From Lachnospiraceae bacterium (GTDB lineage Bacteria; Bacillota; Clostridia; Lachnospirales; Lachnospiraceae), in contig JAUNIX010000027.1 in assembly GCA_030523275.1 (NCBI GenBank), forward strand, positions 1 through 44,877: a stretch of DNA of 44,877 nt, written 5' to 3'. The position numbers and the translations under genes are program-made. This document shows positions 1-7,284 of this stretch, in pieces. The notes under the pieces are model-generated. The model was not told the origin of the DNA, did not search any database, and saw only the letters and a list, made by a program, of their open reading frames with translations. How positions within the stretch are numbered: the first letter of the stretch is position 1; each line of letters starts with the position of its first letter.

Positions 1-30
1 TCTGTGATTGTTCAGTTTTCAAAGTCCGAC

Positions 31-85
31 GCTGTCGTTTTTGCGACAGCTTTTACATATTACCACAGCTTCTTCATCCTGTCAA
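31..85 (-). promoter_or_regulatory. Tandem sigma-A promoter 1 with +1 hairpin
   Basis: On the minus strand the -35 is TTGACA (80-85) and the -10 is TAATAT (57-62), with a 17-bp spacer and an A-rich tract upstream. Seven bases past the -10, a perfect 7-bp stem (GCTGTCG/CGACAGC, 31-50) begins where transcription should start. Last of four similar units; it points off the left edge. Confidence 0.85.
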
Positions 86-113
86 GGACTTTTTTTATTT
101 TTTTAGCTGCTCT

Positions 114-171
114 GTTGCTTTGTTTTGTTCAGCAACTTTTATATCTTATCACAACCATTTTCGTTTGTCAA
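114..171 (-). promoter_or_regulatory. Tandem sigma-A promoter 2 with +1 hairpin
   Basis: Minus strand: -35 TTGACA (166-171), 17-bp spacer, -10 TAAGAT (143-148). A GTTGC/GCAAC hairpin occupies 114-136 and begins at the predicted start. The stem sequence differs from unit 1 but pairing and position are kept. An A-run lies just upstream of the -35, like an UP element. Confidence 0.85.
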
Positions 172-213
172 GAACTTTTTTCAATTTCTTTTCAACTTCT
201 TTCTGGCTGCTTC

Positions 214-269
214 GTTGCCGTTCTGAGCGACAACTTCTATATCCTAACACAGTGTCTTTGTTCTGTCAA
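214..269 (-). promoter_or_regulatory. Tandem sigma-A promoter 3 with +1 hairpin
   Basis: Minus strand: -35 TTGACA (264-269), 17-bp spacer, -10 TAGGAT (241-246). A GTTG/CAAC-based hairpin (214-234) again starts 7 bases after the -10. The -10 is the weakest of the four. Confidence 0.8.
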
Positions 270-301
270 GAACTTTTTTCATCTTTTTTTCGACTGTGTT
301 T

Positions 302-355
302 GCTGTCGTTTTGCGACAGCTTTTGTATATTATCAAATTTTTATCCCTATGTCAA
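302..355 (-). promoter_or_regulatory. Tandem sigma-A promoter 4 with +1 hairpin
   Basis: Minus strand: -35 TTGACA (350-355), 17-bp spacer, -10 TAATAT (327-332). A perfect GCTGTCG/CGACAGC hairpin (302-320) begins at the predicted start. It is the first of the four in transcription order and lies 40 bp past the stop of the cvpA-like gene. Such arrays usually drive rRNA operons; the driven gene lies outside the window. Confidence 0.85.
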
Positions 356-394
356 GCACAATTTTAATTTTTTTATTCTCGAAAAATCAAAAGC

Positions 395-910
395 TTATGC
401 TACGGTTAACCATAATTGTTGCAAGTAATCTTTCACTTGCTCAATAATCGACATTACGCCTGGCATTTCTGTTCTTAGTATATCCAGATACATACCATTA
501 TATACAGAATAAATCAAAAAGAAGATACCGACCGCGATTCCCCCTTTTAATAATCCAAATAACGCTCCTAAAATTCGATTTGCCGTTCCCACTACTGGAA
601 TATCAGATATAACCCCAGAAAAATGTATAATAATATGACAAAATACTTTTATCATAATTACTAAAATAACAAATACAAAAACAAGTGCCGCCATACTGGA
701 AAATTGCGGTCCGACAATTCCATTAAAATTTGCTGCAAAATCTTGCAACTTGTCACTTGCAGATGCGAATTCTCGCACCATTAATACGGATCCTGCAACT
801 GATACAATCCATGATACTAGTAACAGAACAGATTTTACCAAACCTCTTTTGTAGCCCAAAATAGTTTCAATTATCAAATAAATAATTGGAATAACGATTA
901 AAAATTTCAT
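395..910 (-). CDS. CvpA-family membrane protein
   Basis: This 171-residue protein has about four hydrophobic segments (roughly residues 3-18, 25-45, 70-95, 115-140). Its N-terminal GYKRGLVKSVLLLVSW stretch is typical of the CvpA (colicin V production) family of small multi-pass inner-membrane proteins. The family's molecular role is poorly defined. It is the last gene of a minus-strand group after the LysM and DUF5711-type genes, with 35 bp to the upstream stop, and it precedes the tandem promoter array. The family call rests on topology and the N-terminal motif, and no function beyond membrane location is inferred. Confidence 0.75.
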   Translation of the reverse strand: MKFLIVIPIIYLIIETILGYKRGLVKSVLLLVSWIVSVAGSVLMVREFASASDKLQDFAANFNGIVGPQFSSMAALVFVFVILVIMIKVFCHIIIHFSGVISDIPVVGTANRILGALFGLLKGGIAVGIFFLIYSVYNGMYLDILRTEMPGVMSIIEQVKDYLQQLWLTVA

Positions 911-945
911 ATGTATTGTCGTTGTCTAAAAAGACAGCTTTCCTC

Positions 946-2121
946 CTACTTTAGTTTGATCATATCTAAACGGTCTTCATATGCAGTAAAAAATATATTC
1001 GATTTTTTACCCGGAATCATCCGTATCAAATGTTTAGAAAAATTATAATCAAAAATTTTCTTACCATTTGTATTTACAATCATACTGTGATAAGCACTAT
1101 TTAATATAATTTTATTTCCGTATAGATTCATTGATGTATAATCATCATCGATACTGCAATTTCCGACTTTATTTCCATTTTTGCTGAAAACCTCAAGAGT
1201 ATAATTACCCTCAGATTCATCTGTGTAACGTTCACGGACAATGGCAAAATGGTCCTTGTCATATGCAATACTCTTGATCGATGATTGTATTGCGATTTCT
1301 TTTATTAATTTTGGCTTACTGCCAATATGATAAACAGATATCTTATCATCACCAAATGCAAGCACAGTATCTTTTTTTATAAAAGCAACCGTTGGTACGA
1401 TCGTATTGTCGTAGTCAAAGCCACCCAAAATATTTTCTGTTCTTTTCCCGTCTTCACTAAAATCGTAAAATGTCAATCGATTTTTTGTTTCAACTCCATC
1501 GACAATAAAATAACTTGCACATAGAATTTCTCCATTTGGTGATAAAGAGATGTCTAATGGGTATCCATTTTCATCAATACTGGTCTGAATACTTACCAAC
1601 TTTTCCTGAGAAAGATTATAGAGTTCTATATAGTTTGTGTTTTTGGCCGCCAGCGCAACAGCTATAACTCCCTGCTCTGCTATCTCCGCATCTGTAATAC
1701 TATAGGCAGTTGAAATTTTATGTTTTTCTCCTTTTTGATTAAAAACTAAAATTTGCGTTCCCTTTAAATCTGCCACCATAATATAATCTCCACAAATTTT
1801 TATATGTGGATTACTGATTGAATATGTTTTCGACCACTCTTTTGTCCCAGCACTATTATAATATGCAATCTGATTTTCGCTGTATTTAATAATACCATTT
1901 TTATAAGATTCCATACTTTCCGACGACATACCTTCTTCAATAATCGTTTTTTCTCTATGAAAAGAATGGAATTCCCGGTACTGATATGCTATAAAACAAA
2001 AAAACAGTAAAATAACAATTGCAATCCCAAGTACTGAACGATATATTCTATAAAACTTTTTTCTTCTCTGTGCCTTTTCCATTTTTTCAGCACTATTTAC
2101 ATAAATTGAAAATTCTTTCAT
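946..2121 (-). CDS. DUF5711-family protein, membrane-anchored beta-propeller-like
   Basis: This 391-residue protein has a short basic cytoplasmic N-terminus, one transmembrane segment (about residues 30-47), and a long extracytoplasmic part made of repeated short beta-strand blocks that look like propeller blades (for example ILVFNQKGEKHKI and LEVFSKNGNKVGN). The arrangement matches the DUF5711 family of Lachnospiraceae, which has no known function. It lies between the LysM protein and the CvpA-like gene on the same strand (94 and 35 bp gaps), so the three may form a cell-envelope operon. An AGAGGGAT sequence just upstream can serve as ribosome site. There is no catalytic motif that I can see. 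Confidence 0.7.
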   Translation of the reverse strand: MKEFSIYVNSAEKMEKAQRRKKFYRIYRSVLGIAIVILLFFCFIAYQYREFHSFHREKTIIEEGMSSESMESYKNGIIKYSENQIAYYNSAGTKEWSKTYSISNPHIKICGDYIMVADLKGTQILVFNQKGEKHKISTAYSITDAEIAEQGVIAVALAAKNTNYIELYNLSQEKLVSIQTSIDENGYPLDISLSPNGEILCASYFIVDGVETKNRLTFYDFSEDGKRTENILGGFDYDNTIVPTVAFIKKDTVLAFGDDKISVYHIGSKPKLIKEIAIQSSIKSIAYDKDHFAIVRERYTDESEGNYTLEVFSKNGNKVGNCSIDDDYTSMNLYGNKIILNSAYHSMIVNTNGKKIFDYNFSKHLIRMIPGKKSNIFFTAYEDRLDMIKLK

Positions 2122-2215
2122 TTGTATCCCTCTTTTATCGTATAATTCTTTTAATAAAATGATTATACAATTCTATTATCGTTTTATTATATCTCATTTT
2201 TCTTTTGGATACCAC

Positions 2216-3298
2216 CTATTTTATCGCTGGAATTCTTAATTTCTGTCCAGGATAGATTGATTCTGACTCGGCCAGTCCATTTGCTTCCATAATTTCATCT
2301 ACATATTTTTTAGACTGAAATAATGCGATACTGATTTTTGTAATCGTATCTCCTTTCTGAACAGTATAAGTCTGTAGATTGTTGTCTGACTGATTTACTG
2401 TTTCTTTCTTTTTTTCACCTGTACTTGCAGTCGCTGAATTACCAGTTTCATTCTTAGTACTTGTCTCTGTTGTAAATACTGCTGAAACAGAACCCTTATC
2501 ATTCTTTACTTTTTCACCATTACTTGTCTGTTTTATTTTATCCGAAAATGTTTCAATGGCTGTTTGTGGTAATCCAGTTTGTCCAAACAACAAATAGGTG
2601 CCTGTTGCTCCTAAAAAAAACATTGCCACTGCTGCCGCTGCAGTTTTTTGTAATATATGTTCTCCTTTCTTATTTTTATTTTCCAGTTTCCTTCGTGATT
2701 GACGAATAATTCGTTCATCACGTTTTTGTGCCAGCATCTTTTCATAGGAAATGGCAGCCTCCTGTTCTTGTCTTACATCAATCAGATAATCCTGCATTTC
2801 TTTGTTTTTAACAAAATAGATATAATAACCAGTTTGCCGCACAAGGTCTTGTCCACGATATGCATACATAGCCTCTTCCTCCTCGAGAGGATCCCGAACA
2901 TACAAAACTTTTCCATCACCTGGGAAATTTTCAAAATGCGTCTTTTTGATTTTATCATTTAACCGTACCGACATCCCCGTACGACAAAGATACCATCCCA
3001 CTATTTGTGTTTGAGGAAAATACTGATCTTTTGTTTCATATATTTTCTTCCAGACTTCATCATCAAAAACGGTTTCATCCAGATCCAATTCTATATTCTG
3101 TGCCTCCATAGCGCCATTAACAAATATATAGGTTTCACTGCCCACTCGTTCAATTTCCCCGAATAAAATAGCTCCTCTTACATAAGTCCGGCTGTCTTTT
3201 GTAATTGCAGAAAGATATGTCATAACATAGTCTTCTATATATATTTTGGTCAGCCCTGCTGCTTCTCCAATCTGACGAAAATTCTTTGGCAACTTCAC
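2216..3298 (-). CDS. Degenerate MPN/JAB-like domain, TM segment and LysM protein
   Basis: 360 residues, probably starting at GTG (AGAGGTG ribosome site). The C-terminus (about 311-357, from YTVQKGDTITKIS to PGQKLRIP) is a clear LysM peptidoglycan-binding domain. A transmembrane segment lies near 218-238, preceded by a basic, coiled-coil-like stretch (165-215) and followed by a Ser/Thr-rich linker. The N-terminus (about 18-145) resembles the MPN (JAB1/Rpn11) fold: the block IVGWYLCRTG at 99-108 lines up with the VVGWYHSHPG zinc motif, and VLYVRDP follows where MPN proteins have a VVVDP strand. The zinc-binding His residues are absent, so it would not be a protease. Topology would put the MPN-like part in the cytoplasm and LysM in the wall. 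The MPN assignment is inference from the motif. Confidence 0.7.
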   Translation of the reverse strand: MKLPKNFRQIGEAAGLTKIYIEDYVMTYLSAITKDSRTYVRGAILFGEIERVGSETYIFVNGAMEAQNIELDLDETVFDDEVWKKIYETKDQYFPQTQIVGWYLCRTGMSVRLNDKIKKTHFENFPGDGKVLYVRDPLEEEEAMYAYRGQDLVRQTGYYIYFVKNKEMQDYLIDVRQEQEAAISYEKMLAQKRDERIIRQSRRKLENKNKKGEHILQKTAAAAVAMFFLGATGTYLLFGQTGLPQTAIETFSDKIKQTSNGEKVKNDKGSVSAVFTTETSTKNETGNSATASTGEKKKETVNQSDNNLQTYTVQKGDTITKISIALFQSKKYVDEIMEANGLAESESIYPGQKLRIPAIK

Positions 3299-3489
3299 AG
3301 TTTTTCACCTCTTTCTTAATTCTTAAGAAAAAGATACCACACTCTTTTGGAGGCCTTTGCCATATTCCGTCGATGTACCAATAAAATCCATCTGATTTTT
3401 ACGACATTTTTTCTGTTTAAATTTTCCTTATCCGTAAATACTATTGTCGTACCCCCTTTGCTACAAAAAATAACATCAGAGGTAACATT

Positions 3490-4041
3490 ATGAAAAAGAC
3501 ACTTTATTTTAACCCAAATGAAGAAACTGCTTTGTATCATTTTTCTGAACAATTGCTTAATTTTATCAAAAAAACAAAAAAAGACAGCCAAACGCTAGTC
3601 CTTGTCTGTATTGGTACAGACCGAGCTACCGGAGACTGTCTTGGTCCTTTAGTTGGATATTATTTAGAACAGATGCTTCCATCCGAAACTGCTGTTTTAT
3701 ACGGCAATCTATCTCATCCTGTGCACGCTATAAATTTAACTCAGACACTCGATGAGATATATCTGCAATTTGAATCTCCTTATATTATTGTCATCGATGC
3801 CTGTCTTGGATATCCAGACCATGTTGGATATGTTACTTTGTCCAATGATGCTTTACAACCGGGAAAAGGAGTCAACAAACAACTTCCTTCTATTGGTCAT
3901 ATTTCGATCACCGGAATTGTGGATCAATATAGTAACCGAAATTATGCAACCATTCAGCATACTCCTTTGTGCCAGGTTATGAATCTTGCAACCTTTATAG
4001 CAAACGGGATTACAAATCTAATTTCATGTCACCCTCTTTGA
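3490..4041 (+). CDS. yyaC: Spore protease YyaC-like (GPR-type fold)
   Basis: 183 residues with the hallmarks of the YyaC/DUF1256 sporulation family: VCIGTDRATGDCLGPLVG near residues 40-57, an IDACLGYPDHVGYV block near 100-113, and a glycine-rich SIGHISITGIVDQ segment. The family is related to the germination protease GPR, which degrades small acid-soluble spore proteins; the substrate of YyaC is not established. AGAGGT 6 bp before the ATG serves as ribosome site. The gene is divergent from the LysM gene, and its last 32 bp overlap the 3' end of the convergent EIIC-like gene, so read-through RNAs would be complementary there. It supports a spore-forming host. Confidence 0.85.
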   Translation: MKKTLYFNPNEETALYHFSEQLLNFIKKTKKDSQTLVLVCIGTDRATGDCLGPLVGYYLEQMLPSETAVLYGNLSHPVHAINLTQTLDEIYLQFESPYIIVIDACLGYPDHVGYVTLSNDALQPGKGVNKQLPSIGHISITGIVDQYSNRNYATIQHTPLCQVMNLATFIANGITNLISCHPL

Positions 4042-5071
4042 TCAGTCCTTTTCGTCTCATCCATTCCGCAATCACATAGGTTAAAATTGCCGGAACAATG
4101 ATATGCATAACAATAATTTCTGCCAACACAATATTAGCACTGGTTCCCTCAGCAACCATTGTCTGATATCCCATGATTTGTCCGACCAGACCCGCCGTTC
4201 CCATTCCGGAACCGATTGCATTGTTTGTCATCTTTAAAACCATTGTTGACACTGGTCCCAAAATGGCACTTGCAAGTATTGGTGGAATCCATATCATTGG
4301 CTTTTTCACTATGTTTGGAACCTGAAGCATAGACGTTCCAATTCCCTGTGCTAGCAGACCTGCAAAGCCATTTTCACGAAAACTTGCCACTGCAAAACCG
4401 ACCATCTGTGTACTGCAGCCAATCGCTGCCGCGCCCGCCGAAATTCCAGAAAGGTTCAGTACGATTCCTAAAGCTGCCGAACTAATTGGCAGTGTGAGGA
4501 TCATTCCCATTAAGACAGATACGACAATGCCCATAAGAAACGGTTGTTGTTCTGTTCCCCACTGAATCATCTGACCAAGTTTTGTCATAAATTGAGAAAT
4601 CGGAGGTCCGACCAGTAATCCGATCAATCCACCACATAAAATTGAAATGATCGGTGTAACCAAAATATCTAATTTTGTCTTTCCCGATACGAAATGGCCC
4701 AACTCAATTCCTACATAAGCGGCAACAAATGCCCCCAATGGCTCTCCTGCTCCTGATAAATGAATCACACCATCAACGATGACTTCTCCAGCCAGTAATT
4801 TACTCGCAAAAGCACCGATCATACCGGCACTTGCTGCAGACACAGTGACCAATGGTGATTCCCCATATTTATGAGCAACACCGACACCGATACCGACTCC
4901 AGTTAATGCTTTAGCAACCGAAGACATCAGAATCAGATATTGACCAGTTTCTCCTCCGATTATTGTACCAACCTGACTGATGATCGTTCCTATGATCAAA
5001 GTTGCAAACAGACCCGTCGCCATTCCCGACAGACCGTCTATAAATACTCTATTTAACCATCGTTTTATCAT
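4010..5071 (-). CDS. PfoR-like PTS EIIC-type membrane protein
   Basis: 353 residues, almost wholly hydrophobic with about nine or ten glycine-rich transmembrane segments. It belongs to the EIIC-like family that includes PfoR of Clostridium perfringens. Typical PTS EIIC proteins work with EIIA and EIIB, but none is encoded nearby, so sugar phosphotransfer is not shown. Its start overlaps the niaR stop by 4 bp (ATGA), indicating translational coupling and shared control. Since NiaR proteins repress niacin uptake and NAD genes, a role in import of niacin or a related compound is a reasonable inference, not an observation. The name PfoR does not imply toxin regulation here. Confidence 0.75.
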   Translation of the reverse strand: MIKRWLNRVFIDGLSGMATGLFATLIIGTIISQVGTIIGGETGQYLILMSSVAKALTGVGIGVGVAHKYGESPLVTVSAASAGMIGAFASKLLAGEVIVDGVIHLSGAGEPLGAFVAAYVGIELGHFVSGKTKLDILVTPIISILCGGLIGLLVGPPISQFMTKLGQMIQWGTEQQPFLMGIVVSVLMGMILTLPISSAALGIVLNLSGISAGAAAIGCSTQMVGFAVASFRENGFAGLLAQGIGTSMLQVPNIVKKPMIWIPPILASAILGPVSTMVLKMTNNAIGSGMGTAGLVGQIMGYQTMVAEGTSANIVLAEIIVMHIIVPAILTYVIAEWMRRKGLIKEGDMKLDL

Positions 5072-5589
5072 ATTTTTTCCTCCACCAAAAATTCTTTTTC
5101 TCTTAAAATCTGTTCAATACGATCTAAAATTTCTTCACTCTCTGCCTCAACTGTGTGAATATGGCTGCCATTTGTCAGAGTAAACATCGGAACTGTTGTC
5201 GGTTCTTCCAGTTTTTTTAAAAATTCATCTGCCTCCAGACGATTTCGAATGATCAACTCTGCTGTAATCATACCATATACTTTATGCATTACCGTTACAT
5301 CGAGCATTTTTCCACCATTATCAACGATCGTATAAAGTTCTTCTCGAATTGCATCATGATTATGTGATACACTGAAAGCTCTTTTTACTGTATTTTTATC
5401 CTCCTTATATAGAAGATATCCACGTGTAGTGGAAATAATATTTTTATTTGTCGCACGCAAAAGTGCCATATCCTGTACAATGACCTGTCTGCTGACTCCC
5501 ATCTTTTTTGCCAGCACAGTACCGGAAACTGGATTTTTTGCCAACTCTAACTCTCGTATAATCTGCTTTCTTCTCTCTTTTCCTGTCAT
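5068..5589 (-). CDS. niaR: NiaR-family niacin-responsive repressor (HTH_11 + 3H domain)
   Basis: 173 residues. An N-terminal winged helix (about 5-60, with VSGTVLAKKMGVSRQVIVQDMA as recognition region) is followed by a 3H domain (about 75-170), named for three conserved histidines; candidates are in VSHNHDAI, VMHKVYG and GSHIHTVEAE. Members such as Bacillus YrxA bind nicotinic acid with a metal ion and repress NAD biosynthesis or niacin transport genes. AAAGGAG lies 8 bp before the ATG. The gene begins an operon with the downstream EIIC-like gene. The leader contains the direct repeat TGACA-TGAGGCG-TGACA between the -10 and the ribosome site, a plausible autoregulatory operator. Confidence 0.85.
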   Translation of the reverse strand: MTGKERRKQIIRELELAKNPVSGTVLAKKMGVSRQVIVQDMALLRATNKNIISTTRGYLLYKEDKNTVKRAFSVSHNHDAIREELYTIVDNGGKMLDVTVMHKVYGMITAELIIRNRLEADEFLKKLEEPTTVPMFTLTNGSHIHTVEAESEEILDRIEQILREKEFLVEEKI

Positions 5590-5627
5590 ACCATATACTC
5601 CTTTGTCTTGTCACGCCTCATGTCAGC

Positions 5628-5655
5628 ATTATATCACAATTTCATTTCTTTACAA
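5628..5655 (-). promoter_or_regulatory. niaR promoter
   Basis: Minus strand: -10 TATAAT (5628-5633) and -35 TTGTAA (5650-5655), 16-bp spacer. The -35 overlaps the -35 of the divergent sigma-operon promoter, so the two probably compete for polymerase. Confidence 0.65.
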
Positions 5656-5677
5656 CCGACAGAAAAACCGCTATACT
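5649..5677 (+). promoter_or_regulatory. Promoter of the small protein-sigma-anti-sigma operon
   Basis: Plus strand: -35 TTTACA (5649-5654), 17-bp spacer, -10 TATACT (5672-5677). It is near consensus for sigma-A and lies 42 bp before the first gene of the operon. It is back-to-back with the niaR promoter. Confidence 0.75.
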
Positions 5678-5719
5678 AGGCTTAAATCAATATATAAGGG
5701 AAAAGAGAGGAATATCATT

Positions 5720-5989
5720 ATGTTTCGGATGTGGGGGAAAGTATTTAAAAATAATCGGTTAGAAAAAGATACGGTTATTGTCAACGACAATACATCTATG
5801 ACACGTACTCAAAAAGTCTATGCGGCTCTTGAAGATATTTGCTATGAATTTGATCTAGAAAAACCAATGTGGCTTGAATCTACTAAGATGGACTTTCTTT
5901 ATCATAGCAAAACCCGTTTCACCAATGATAATTTTATTGAATCCATTGATTTTGACTACCTGGAAATACAAATAATAGAGGAAGACTAA
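5720..5989 (+). CDS. Conserved small hypothetical protein (89 aa)
   Basis: 89 residues, starting at the ATG 9 bp after AGAGAGG. The longer open frame upstream of it overlaps niaR and is not used. The protein is soluble and acidic at the C-terminus, which ends EIQIIEED; it has no signal peptide, membrane segment or cysteine cluster. From memory, similar short proteins occur widely in Lachnospiraceae without assigned function. It is the first gene of the operon, 6 bp before the sigma-factor gene, so it may be co-regulated with, or modulate, the sigma/anti-sigma pair. That role is speculative. Confidence 0.75.
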   Translation: MFRMWGKVFKNNRLEKDTVIVNDNTSMTRTQKVYAALEDICYEFDLEKPMWLESTKMDFLYHSKTRFTNDNFIESIDFDYLEIQIIEED

Positions 5990-5995
5990 CTAAGA

Positions 5996-6556
5996 ATGGA
6001 TAAATACAAACAAGAAAAGCTGCGTCTTCAAAAGATTGAACAAGCCTATAAAGATTTTCATCAGGTTCTTATCGCTGAAGTACTCAAACATTACCCCGTC
6101 AACCAATATACTGCCGAAGATATTGTACAAACAACCTTTTTACGCGTTATAAAATACGGAAAAGATTTTGCCGATTTCGATAACACCTCTGCTTTTCGTT
6201 TTTTATATACGATTTCAAAATATGTAGCATATGATGTTTTAAAAGATGAAATAACAGACTACAATAAAAAGGAAATTGAACATATTATCAAAACTTGTGC
6301 CGATTCAATGATTAACTCCTGTGCAAATCCAGAATTTTTGTATATGGAAAGAACGTTAGTACAAGAAGCAATCAAAAAATTACCCGATAATTATTCTACA
6401 ATCTTATATCTTTATTATTATCACGGATACTCATTTAAAGAAATTGGATTGTTTCTTGGCATTAAGCCAAATACTGTCGCTCAAAGATGTCACTATGTGA
6501 GACAAAAATTAAAAGAGATTCTTGTAAAGGAGGGATTTCACGATGAGAGAAACTGA
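5996..6556 (+). CDS. ECF-like sigma-70 family RNA polymerase sigma factor
   Basis: 186 residues. Region 2 lies at about 15-80 (TAEDIVQTTFLRVIKY, then FRFLYTISKYVAYDVLKDE for -10 recognition) and region 4 at about 127-178, with a clear helix-turn-helix GYSFKEIGLFLGIKPNTVAQR. The absence of regions 1 and 3 makes it ECF-like. It overlaps the start of the anti-sigma gene by 14 bp, so the two are translationally coupled as is usual for such pairs. Likely targets include genes nearby, especially the secreted protein at 7285, although the operon's own promoter looks sigma-A-like. Confidence 0.88.
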   Translation: MDKYKQEKLRLQKIEQAYKDFHQVLIAEVLKHYPVNQYTAEDIVQTTFLRVIKYGKDFADFDNTSAFRFLYTISKYVAYDVLKDEITDYNKKEIEHIIKTCADSMINSCANPEFLYMERTLVQEAIKKLPDNYSTILYLYYYHGYSFKEIGLFLGIKPNTVAQRCHYVRQKLKEILVKEGFHDERN

Positions 6557-7217
6557 TAATTTTGAAGATAAAATTTTAGATGATCTACTGACAGATTCCG
6601 TGAAAGATTTGTATCCTATCGAAGATATACTTGCAGAATATCAAGATGATCTTGTAGAGCCCTCTGAAGAATTTAAGGCAAATATGGAATCCATGTTTCG
6701 AGAAGAAAAAAGGAAATTAAAACGGCAAAGACGTCGCCTAATGATGCCAAAAGTTGCTGCTAGTATCGCTATTTTTCTCGTTGTTGGCGTTTTCACGATC
6801 AATCAGGTACCAGCATGGCGTGAACCAATTTATAACTTTCTTTTTAATACAACTTCTGATGGCAAGAAAATGAAAGTTGAAATTACCGAAGAAAACAATA
6901 AAGATGATTTTGAAAAATATATGCCTAAGTATATTCCTGAAGGATTTGAATTGGTAGAAAAAGTTCATGATAAAAATTTGAATCAGTATCGATTTATTTA
7001 TAAATATAGGAAAGATAGTTTTACCATTCTCATTACTTCTCAAAGCAGTGATTTTTATTTAGATCCAACAGATTTTGACAAAATTATATATAATAACCAC
7101 ACTTACTACACCGATAAACAAAATAAAATTATGTGGATTTTTAATAGATGTTCATACTTTATTTATGGAGAATTAAAACAACAGGAATTATTGAAGATTG
7201 CTGATTCTATTATATAA
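6543..7217 (+). CDS. Membrane anti-sigma factor, DUF4367-type
   Basis: 224 residues: an acidic cytoplasmic N-terminus (1-66), a basic patch (KRKLKRQRRR, ~56-65), one transmembrane helix (~70-88) and an extracellular C-terminal domain (~120-222) resembling DUF4367, often found on Firmicutes anti-sigma factors and sensor proteins. The N-terminus would hold the sigma factor at the membrane, and the outer domain would sense an envelope signal. GGAGGG is located inside the 3' end of the sigma gene 7 bp before the ATG. No zinc-binding HxxxCxxC motif is visible, so it is not a ZAS-type anti-sigma factor. Confidence 0.75.
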   Translation: MRETDNFEDKILDDLLTDSVKDLYPIEDILAEYQDDLVEPSEEFKANMESMFREEKRKLKRQRRRLMMPKVAASIAIFLVVGVFTINQVPAWREPIYNFLFNTTSDGKKMKVEITEENNKDDFEKYMPKYIPEGFELVEKVHDKNLNQYRFIYKYRKDSFTILITSQSSDFYLDPTDFDKIIYNNHTYYTDKQNKIMWIFNRCSYFIYGELKQQELLKIADSII

Positions 7218-7228
7218 ATTCAGACATT

Positions 7229-7256
7229 TTGTCAGACAATTATTGATTAATATAAG
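7229..7256 (+). promoter_or_regulatory. Possible promoter of the secreted-protein gene
   Basis: TTGTCA (7229-7234), 16-bp spacer, TATAAG (7251-7256). It lies between the anti-sigma stop and the secreted-protein gene, so the latter can be expressed alone. Whether sigma-A or the adjacent sigma factor reads it cannot be told. Confidence 0.45.
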
Positions 7257-7284
7257 GGGAGAACAATAAGGGAGGAAATCTAAT

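Noticed and set aside
1..370. CRISPR or simple tandem repeat at the left edge
   Set aside because: Units are degenerate and the conserved parts are promoter elements and hairpins, not identical repeats with unique spacers.
4..447. Plus-strand open frames over the left edge, rich in Phe and Ser
   Set aside because: They are the complement of the A-rich promoter array, repeat with it, and have no ribosome site.
3316..3591. Minus-strand open frame of 91 codons
   Set aside because: It overlaps the start of yyaC in the opposite direction, lacks a ribosome site and has no protein-like features.
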